This document shows positions 57,450 through 64,000 of a stretch of DNA of 64,000 nt, one piece after another; the stretch's first letter is position 1, and each line of letters begins with the position of its first letter. Source of the DNA: Molossus alvarezi (lineage: Eukaryota; Chordata; Mammalia; Chiroptera; Molossidae); assembly GCA_037176705.1 (NCBI GenBank), contig CM073891.1, positions 52,640,571 to 52,704,570 on the forward strand, given 5' to 3'. The notes beneath the pieces were generated by a model. That model did not search any database, was not told the DNA's origin, and was given only the letters and a program-made list of their open reading frames with translations. A program made the translations under genes and the position numbers.

Positions 57450-58311
57450 ATTCAAGAATCCTGCTTCTGGAAATTCATTTGTCGCAGTAGATTCTGGAAC
57501 TGATTAACCACGATAAACAAGAGCTGACTGTAGATTGGACAATAAAACAATGTTTAAGGAAAAGGTGTTGTTTCATCGAATGTAAGATGCACTTTTTTTG
57601 CCCCCAAACCTTCACATCTCTGAAGTCAGAATGCAGATTCATGTGTGTCTCACAGTCACTGTGGTAGGTGGAAATTCTGACAACCAATTTATTTTCTTTT
57701 TATTTGCACATGGTTGTGCAGTTCATAGACAGCCTCTTGGGAACCTCTTACAAATTTCAAAGAACAGCCTAAATGACAAGGTACTCCGCAACCCTGGGGG
57801 TGGACTCAAGGCCCAATCAGGTTGGAAAAGGGAAAAGAAACCAGAGCTGCTTTTCAGAGAGACGAAACGATCAGAGTCACACAAGGCCGTGCTGATGATC
57901 TTGCCTATGTCCTTACATGTGACATGCTTCGGGATCTCCCTGCAGAAATGGTTTGCTCTGGGACTGACCCAAAAACATACCCTGCTGAGCTTGTCTCAGC
58001 TGAGCCTCTGTGGACACCAGCTCTGGATACCCGAGTCCCTACCACCCTGTACATGATGCGGGAGGCTTCTCATGCTAAAGTAACTAAATTATGGGATGAA
58101 ACTGCCACAATACTGATGTGGGTTTATATTTCCTACTTGGTCGTGAACATATCTAAAAGGCAGATGCATGTGTATGGAGCACACCCACTCTCAGGCTCCT
58201 GCACATACATGTGCACATCCACACGTCACCTCCTGGGTTCCAGCCTGTCCCTGAGGGAGACCTGAGATCCCTCCCCTTACTGCCAGCCTGCAGCCTGTCA
58301 GCTCCTCCTAC
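57450..58311. other. Unassigned, with long overlapping plus-strand frames
   Basis: Two plus-strand frames overlap here (57598-58056, 152 codons; 57822-58265, 147 codons from an ATG). The second has balanced residues (for example LPAEMVCSGTDPKTYPAEL) but no domain I recognise. This could be a decayed processed copy of something or chance. It lies in the intron or 3' side of the CCDC88C-like gene, on the opposite strand. Confidence 0.35.
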
Positions 58312-58550
58312 CTTTTCCCGAGGGCACCTTGGGGGTGTCCTGCTCTTCTCCCCACTTTGAGCAGGATGGGGTGGCCTCGAGGTGCTCCAGCTGTGACTCA
58401 GGAGGCTGTGAAGTCGAGGGCATGGTGTGGTCTGAGGACTCCAGGGGCCAGGAACTGCCATCTGAGGCTGATTTGGGGTGCTCTCTGCCACCCTCTTTTT
58501 TCTGCTGGATGAAATTGATGAAGGCTTTGGCTCCAATCCAGTGGTGTTTC
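58312..58550 (-). CDS. CCDC88C (Daple)-like exon D
   Basis: In minus-strand order the acceptor 'cttctaactag' ends at 58551. The 239-bp exon is open throughout and the donor 'aaaaggtaggag' begins at 58311. The first base completes a split Lys codon from the previous exon, then HHWIGAKAFINF and QQKKEGGRE follow. These match the Daple segment after the coiled coil (NHWIGAKA.., KKEGSRE). The remainder (SSWPLESSD, EEQDTPKVPSGKG) also aligns in order. Daple is a cytoplasmic Gα-binding regulator in Wnt and G-protein signalling. Identity is lower than expected for an orthologue. Confidence 0.82.
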
Positions 58551-59913
58551 CTAGTTAGAAGCAGAGTTTTAGGACATGACCAACCCACCCGCAGGTCACT
58601 GGTGCCCTAACACAGATGGGGTTTCTTTCACCAGATGTAAAGTTGGCTGTTAATTAGGGGTCAGAATGAGGGTGCTCTTCCCGTCACCACAGTCATTGTA
58701 TTTGGGCTCAGTGGTGGAACAGAGTTGGCAGTTAATTCGCACAGACCCAGGGATGGGAGGATCACTCATCCTGGCAGAAACCCACACAGGCCTCTCGGGA
58801 AAACAGAACTTCAAGTGCAGCCCTCAACTCCTGACTCTGAAATACAGGGAGTGGTGCTGGGCCAATCTGGTCCATGTTTGTGTGGAACTTTCCATCAAAC
58901 ACCATTTCAGGAGGAGTCAGGGACCTCCTCGTTCTCTGCTGGAGTTACCAATGAGTGAGATAGGCTTATTAGGACCGTTCCCAGCACTGGGGAGTCTGGA
59001 TGAGGAGAAGAGGGCAGGCAGAGGGGGCCATTTGAAAGACCAACAGGAGATTTCAGTGGTAGGTCACACACTGCAGTGAACCGGAAATGGGGGCATCCTA
59101 ACCTAACAAGAACCACACCTGGGTTCCAGTCCTGGCTCAGTCACCAAACAGCACTGTGCTCACACAGATCAGCCCATTCCTCAGCGGGGCCTCAACTGCT
59201 CTGCTGAGAAGTTCTGTTCTCAACTCCTCTGCTGGGGAGGGGGTTCTGACTGGCTGTGGTTCTGTGATTTCAACAGAGAGGCCTCGCAGGATTCATGGTG
59301 ATTTGACTTCAAGGCAGGGCTGGGACAGACCAATCTCAAGGGCCAGCTCCTGGGCTCTGACCTGGGACCAGGGGAAGCCCAGCTGGACAGATGCCGGCCA
59401 GTCTCTAGGACCAAGCAGACCCATAATCGAGGCTGCTGCTCCCTAGAGAAGGGATCGTGTTTCTGAAACCACCCAGGGGTCCAGTGAACCTGTAGTAATT
59501 GCAGTAAGACCAAAAAGTTCTCTGGTTGAAGACCATGGGTGGTGGTCCAGGAGTCTGACCCAAGTTTCCATTCCCAAACAGAAACATGGTTGTCTATGTC
59601 TTGAAATGCTGAGACAAAACCCGATGATCTGGCTTGAGTGGCTGCGAAACCACAGAGTCGGTGCCCCTTAACCGGGCTCCTGGCCGCTGGATATTTACAT
59701 CCCTCCTGAGATGACCCTGAGCACATGGGGCAGGACTGAAAGACTCTCTCAATTCTCTCTGTGCTGGGAGGGACCTGCACACAGATGACCCACACACAGG
59801 GGAGGTCCAGGCCCAGCACACTGGTCACTGCTGTAGAGACTACAGCTTTCCGCTGCTCGGGAAGAAGCATGTTCTCTCTTCTGCTGAAGTTAGTGAAGCT
59901 TAAATCAACTCAC
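58551..59913 (-). other. Intron between CCDC88C-like exons C and D
   Basis: A GC-rich intron with no recognised repeat. A 216-codon minus-strand open frame (59220-59870) begins just downstream of exon C but has no domain I can name. It also overlaps plus-strand frames, so I regard it as accidental. Confidence 0.6.
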
Positions 59914-60003
59914 TTCTTCAGTGCCGGGCCACATGACTCATCTTGCTCCCTTGCTTTTTCTTCCAGTTTCCCTGTATTGCTCTGTAAGGCATTTAAATGG
60001 TTC
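59914..60003 (-). CDS. CCDC88C (Daple)-like exon C
   Basis: A 90-bp exon with acceptor 'tttctgcag' before 60003 and donor 'gtgagttg' from 59913. It begins with one base that completes a split codon and ends with two bases of the next, exactly joining exon B to exon D. The residues HLNALQSN, KLEEK and GPALKK align without gaps to the end of the Daple coiled coil. However, the stretch that in Daple and girdin reads EKIMDQYKFYDP is replaced by unrelated residues (EKAREQDESCGP). Frame, length and splice sites are conserved while a normally invariant motif is lost. Confidence 0.75.
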
Positions 60004-61661
60004 CTGCAGAAAGAGGAGAAAGCAAATCCAGTCAGGTTTTAAAGAAAACACACACATTTACATCAGCCCAGCCTGGGACCTGGCCCAGATGGCCGAGTTG
60101 GGAATATGTGAATAGAAGCATCTGACGTGGGTCCAGGAACCCTAACACCCAGAGGAGACCTGTGGAAGCACCTAGAATTGGGCTGTATCTAATCTCAGGA
60201 GAACAAACCCTGAACCATATAAAACTTAAGCTCGGAAACACCAAGGACTTTCTGGTTGGTCAATTCAGGATATTGGGTGCTTGGGTCAGTCGCAGGGCTA
60301 GGCTAGCTCCTGTGGGCACAGAGTCACAACAGCTAGTGGTGCGGAGAGGTCTGCCCTCAGTGAGTTAGATGGGCAACAAGATAAAAAAGTCAGTTTAGTC
60401 AAGTGAGACCCCAGACCACAACCCATTCCAAGGTTGGGTTTCCAATAACATTGCCATAGAAGCTAAGTCAAGGACTTTTGGGGCCAGATACAGAGCAGAC
60501 AGGGAGAAAAGTGGGCCTGGAAAGACCAGAAAGACTGGTGGGAACTGTGGGGCTGCTGAACCAGGGAGCCAGGTGGGACTGAATGCAGGACCTGCAAACT
60601 GAGTGCTGCTCCAGATGGGGTAGAGATCTGATTGCTTTGTCCAAAGAATCCAGAAACCCAGGTTGTGAAGCACAATCTCTTGATTAATATATGTTGGAAA
60701 TCAGTTTCCATTTTCAAAAACACAGAAAGAACCCAAGAGGCACCTTTGGAAATTGGGCTGTCAGAAGGCACCCCTGCTTTCTGTGAGAGAGCATCTGGCC
60801 TTCCTGAAACACACACATGCTCTTGTGTGGTCATGTCCCAGAGAGGTGCATGCAGGGCTCCCTATACAAAGCTGCCCACTCGGCCCGGCTGCTGTCCTGT
60901 TCCTGTCGCAACAGCTCAGACTATGGTTTCCTTGCTGATGAGATAGGGAGAAGGCTGGCCAATGGGGGGAGGAAATTGAAGCAGGAACATGGTCTGGTCT
61001 GGGTACTGGGAGGTGCAGGGAGCACCAGGAGGGAAGGCTGGAGGAAGCTGGGCTCAGCCCTGGAAGACTGCCAAGCCCCTGCCCAGCAATGAGTCAGATT
61101 CACTGGGAAGTGAGTGTTTAAGGGATGCTGGTCTTCAGGGCCAGGAATGGCCTCTGGACCCGAGGGCTTTCCCAACAGGTTACCTTGAAGTGAGCTCTGC
61201 TCACATCCCATCACCCCTACTACTTCCTGGCAACCAGAGAACTGGATCCGTGCACCTCACAGGCCTTCGCCAAAGCCAGGATGAGTAAACACCAACAGAG
61301 GGAAGACAACCAGGGTCTACCAACAACACACTGTCCAGCCCATTCAGATAAAAACAGACACAGACAGAAAAGCTCAGCCTTCCATCTGAATCCTTTCTCT
61401 TTACCACTGTCATATTTTCTAAAGTGAACTTAATTCCAAAAGCAGATTAAGAAGCATCTGCCAGTGAACAGTCTTGAAAAGGAAACACAACCTACCACCC
61501 CTACTTGCAGAAATAACCATTCCAGGGAGAATGTGAGAAGGATGAGCTGGTAAGACAGTCGGTCCCCTTGCCCTCGAGACACCCAGAATGTCACACTCTA
61601 GGCTGGGAGCTGGAACCCAGGACCCCTTTGTTGACAGGTATCCCCCAGCCACACCCCTTAC
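60004..61661 (-). other. Intron between CCDC88C-like exons B and C
   Basis: About 1.7 kb of GC-rich intron. No repeat family was named here. Overlapping open frames on both strands (for example 60395-60834 and 60921-61214) look accidental. Confidence 0.6.
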
Positions 61662-61807
61662 ATGGATTGCTTCTGTTCCTCATGGTACTGCTCCTTGCTC
61701 TCCGTGTTCGTCTCTAGAAGCTCCTGGTTCTGCTGGTTCAACATATTGATCTTCCCCTTGAGGTGACAATTTTTTTCCTCCAAATTCTGCTTGAGATGAG
61801 ACAGCAG
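61662..61807 (-). CDS. CCDC88C (Daple)-like exon B
   Basis: A 146-bp exon, with acceptor 'tgtgttctag' ending at 61808 and donor 'gtaaggggtg' starting at 61661. It reads [19 protein letters not shown], then [12 protein letters not shown], then [14 protein letters not shown]. It follows the heptad pattern of the distal coiled coil and matches Daple and girdin closely ([26 protein letters not shown]). It enters in phase 0 and leaves after two bases of a codon. This is the best conserved of the four exons. Confidence 0.9.
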
Positions 61808-62129
61808 CTAGAACACAGATTGACAATGTCTCAACCACCATGAGTCCCTGTGATTTCACTGCTGGAAATCTACTTCCAGAAGAAGGAAAAGGCCACATGA
61901 ACAAAGATGGCCATTTCGGTATTATTTGTACCAGTTGGAAGGACCAATACAAACAAACACACGAGGATGGCCAAGCCTTCTGCAACTGCACCATCCAATC
62001 AAGCAACCACTGGCCACGTGCGACTGCTGAGCACTGAAAACACAGCCTGTCCTGCCTGACACATGCAGACACTGCCAAATACAGAACAGTTCCTGAGGAC
62101 TTACATAACAATTACAAAAATTAATGTAG

Positions 62130-62328
62130 CCCAGCCAGTGTGGCTCAGTGGTTGAGCATCAGCCAATGCACCAACAGGTCACAGGTTGGATTCCTGGTTA
62201 GGGCACATGCCCAGGTTGTGGGCCAAATTCCCAGTGGGGGGCATCAAGGGGGTAGTTAATCAATGTTGTCTGTAATTGATGTTTCTATCTCTCTCCCTTC
62301 CGGTTTCTCTAAAATAAATTTAAAAAAG
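62130..62328 (+). mobile_element. VES-type SINE (type B)
   Basis: Plus-strand copy: head 'cccagccagtgtggctcagt', 'tggattcctggttagggcac', 'attcccagtggggggcat', a short CT tract and the tail 'taaaataaatttaaaaaag'. It lies in an intron, antisense to the CCDC88C-like gene. Confidence 0.92.
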
Positions 62329-62515
62329 AAGTAAAATATCTCATTAATATGCTTTTGGGATCACATGTGATGTTTTAGATATAATGCCTACATAAAGCGT
62401 ATCATTAAAATCAATCCCACCCATTTTCTTTTACTTTGTTAATGTGGCTACTAGAAAGTTTGTATTACATGGGGTGGCCTGCATTGCATTTCCATTGGAC
62501 ATCTCTGCTCCAGAA

Positions 62516-62856
62516 GGGGGTGCACTGCCTCTGTAAAGAGCCAGATGGTAGGTAGTCTAGGCTTTCCAGGCAGAATGGTGGTCTCTGTTGCAACTACTCG
62601 AGTCTGTTATTACAGCAGGAAGTAGCCACAGGTAAAATGTACATGCATGGGTGTGGCTGTGTTAAAAAGACACACAAAAACTCTATTTATGGACCCTGAA
62701 ATATAAATGTCATATCATTTTCATTTGCCACCAAATATTATTCTTCTCTTGATTTTCCCATCCATTACAACCTGTAAACGCTATCCTTGGTTCACAGATG
62801 TATCAAAACAGGCAAGGGCTGTATCTGAATTTCGGGCTGAGGTTGGCCAACCCCTG
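62516..62856. mobile_element. hAT-type (Charlie group) MITE
   Basis: A 341-bp element with the internal phrases 'ctgtaaagagccagatggta' and 'tgtggctgtgttaaaaagac' and the right end 'ggttggccaacccctg', familiar from MER-type hAT elements. It is flanked by 8-bp duplications 'ctccagaa' (62508) and 'ctctagaa' (62857), the length produced by hAT transposases. The left inverted end is worn. No transposase is encoded. Confidence 0.8.
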
Positions 62857-62877
62857 CTCTAGAATATCACCATGGTT

Positions 62878-63045
62878 GGTGTAGCAGAAAAGTCTCAAGC
62901 TTTGGATTCAGACAAACTGGATTCCAACCTACTAGTTTAGAGGTATGAGGATGGAAATCCCAGCTCACATGATCATTGTGAGAATTAAATGGATGATGCA
63001 GGTTAGTACAGAGCAAAGTGCCCAGCCGAGAGAACTGAAATAAAA
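62878..63045 (+). mobile_element. MIR SINE, partial
   Basis: The motifs 'gctttggattcagacaaact' and 'attgtgagaattaaatggat' in this order are those of MIR. The copy is diverged and lacks part of the core. Confidence 0.75.
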
Positions 63046-63287
63046 CAGGACACGCCTGAGTTCATGCACTGCCCAGACCTTGCAAGAAGCAAAAGTCTGA
63101 TGAAAGGTCTTTTCAAACACATCCCTACCAGCCAAGGTGTTCATCCCCTTCCAATGCCTCGGAAGTGTGACCTTCACACAGTCTTAGAGCATAAATGCCA
63201 ATGAGGACCCATCCCACATGGTTGAACCCAAGGCTGTCAGCCCAGGGTACACAACGTGGTGTCTCCAGGCCCACAACCACACCTCAC

Positions 63288-63453
63288 CTCGCAGTGGTAG
63301 TCCAGGCTCTGGTGCTGTTCCTTCAGCTGGTCGAACTGAGCCTGCCAGTCGTTCAGCTCCAGCTGCGAGTGGTGCAGCGAGGATTCCAGCACCTTGATGT
63401 GGGTGTGCAGCTCCTCGCGCTCCCCCTTCAGCTGCTGGGTCAGGAAATTGACC
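63288..63453 (-). CDS. CCDC88C (Daple)-like exon A
   Basis: A 166-bp exon with acceptor 'tctgcacccccag' ending at 63454 and donor 'gaggtgaggt' at 63287. Phase is such that one leading base belongs to the previous exon. It encodes 55 codons of coiled coil, beginning [16 protein letters not shown] and ending [11 protein letters not shown], and joins directly to the LLS of exon B as in Daple (..HCELLS). Compared with my recollection of Daple, about seven codons are missing, in frame, between EQHQ and the final LD.HCE. Earlier exons would lie beyond 64000. Confidence 0.85.
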
Positions 63454-64000
63454 CTGGGGGTGCAGAGCCATAGGGTCAGGGCTGAGGAGCACTCCCAGGA
63501 TCTGTTTGAGCTGTGCAACCTTCACCAAACCTGCAACCCCTGTGTGCCTCGCTTTCTCGCATGTGTAAAAGAGGGGTTGAACAATACCAGCCATTTTCAA
63601 ACAATACCAGCCATTTTCAAACTGTGTCCATTGGCGTTCTAGGAGGCTCCCCCTGGCACCCCACTTTGGGCTGGGGAATACAGAACAGGCAGCTCAAACA
63701 ATACTTCAATGAGCCTCACTGTTCAAATCTTTTCTATTTAAGGCTTTGGCCTGCTTGGACAAAAGAGTTCTATTGAAACACTTTTACAAAATGTTGAATT
63801 GGAATATTTTTGCACCTCCATCATCTCACACTCTGGGAGCGTCCACGCAGGGCCAAGGTATCGACTGGGGTTACAAGTGTACTCAGAGAGTAGGTGAGCT
63901 CACAAATAGGGACTGCATGGATGATGAGGATGGCCTGTATCTCCTCCACGGCGTCGCTGGTGGTAGAGGCAGAGGGTGCCCTTCCCTGATGCAATCGCCA
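63454..64000. other. Unassigned right edge (probable intron)
   Basis: This should be intron upstream of exon A. A tandem 'accagccattttcaaa' duplication occurs at 63586 and 63606. No further coiled-coil exon was recognised before the window ends. Confidence 0.45.

Larger units (their letters stand above)
61808..63287 (-). other. Intron between CCDC88C-like exons A and B
   Basis: A 1.5-kb intron holding three insertions: a type B SINE (62130-62328), a hAT-type MITE (62516-62856) and a MIR (62878-63045). Confidence 0.65.

Noticed and set aside
59220..59870. 216-codon minus-strand frame in the intron after CCDC88C-like exon C
   Set aside because: It has no recognisable domain and does not continue the exon C frame, whose donor site is good. 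GC-rich DNA yields such frames by chance.
1..64000. CRISPR array, prokaryotic operons or phage genes
   Set aside because: Regular repeat-spacer structure is absent, and every repeat seen is a eukaryotic retroelement, MITE or microsatellite.

Overview
This is a 64 kb piece of a bat nuclear genome. The strongest evidence is about a dozen and a half copies of tRNA-derived VES-type SINEs, with heads reading like GCCCTGGCCGGTTTGGCTCA, which are typical of microbats (Yangochiroptera). I cannot name the family or species. There is no prokaryotic gene organisation, and most open reading frames are pieces of retrotransposons or of simple repeats.

Layout. Positions 1-46.3 kb are AT-rich and packed with retrotransposons. 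Two young L1 elements lie on the minus strand (2567-7397, 5'-truncated; 28267-34191, apparently full length). The second is inserted inside an older L1 (26566-28266 and 34203-34905). Four copies of an ORF2-less 'half-L1' (HAL1-type) element consist of a 5'UTR, one ORF1 and a G-rich 3'UTR. They lie at 8196-10710 (minus), 15967-18146 (minus), 22442-24548 (plus, with an exact 13-bp target-site duplication) and 43591-46310 (minus). Several are nested: SINE in HAL1 in SINE at 8018-10792, and a SINE fused to a HAL1 inside one target-site duplication at 15953-18374. Between them lie older L1, L2 and LTR-like fragments and microsatellites.

At 41780-42470 (plus) two exon-like blocks sit in one frame, separated by a 138-bp interval with canonical splice signals. 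The second carries a 129-codon open stretch. I do not recognise the protein, and a stop codon breaks the first block. It is the least explained coding signal in the window.

From about 46.3 kb to the end the DNA is GC-richer and has fewer young repeats. The right end holds four exons on the minus strand (63288-63453, 61662-61807, 59914-60003, 58312-58550) of a gene related to CCDC88C (Daple). All four keep frame, phase and splice sites, yet the protein is much more diverged than I would expect of a Daple orthologue. This looks like a diverging paralogue or a relaxed copy. Its introns hold a SINE, a hAT-type MITE with 8-bp target duplications and a MIR.

At 56729-57446 an inverted-repeat DNA transposon has a core replaced by, or grown into, about 580 bp of TAGTG/TATAG pentamer repeat. 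No rRNA gene, true tRNA gene or CRISPR array was seen.
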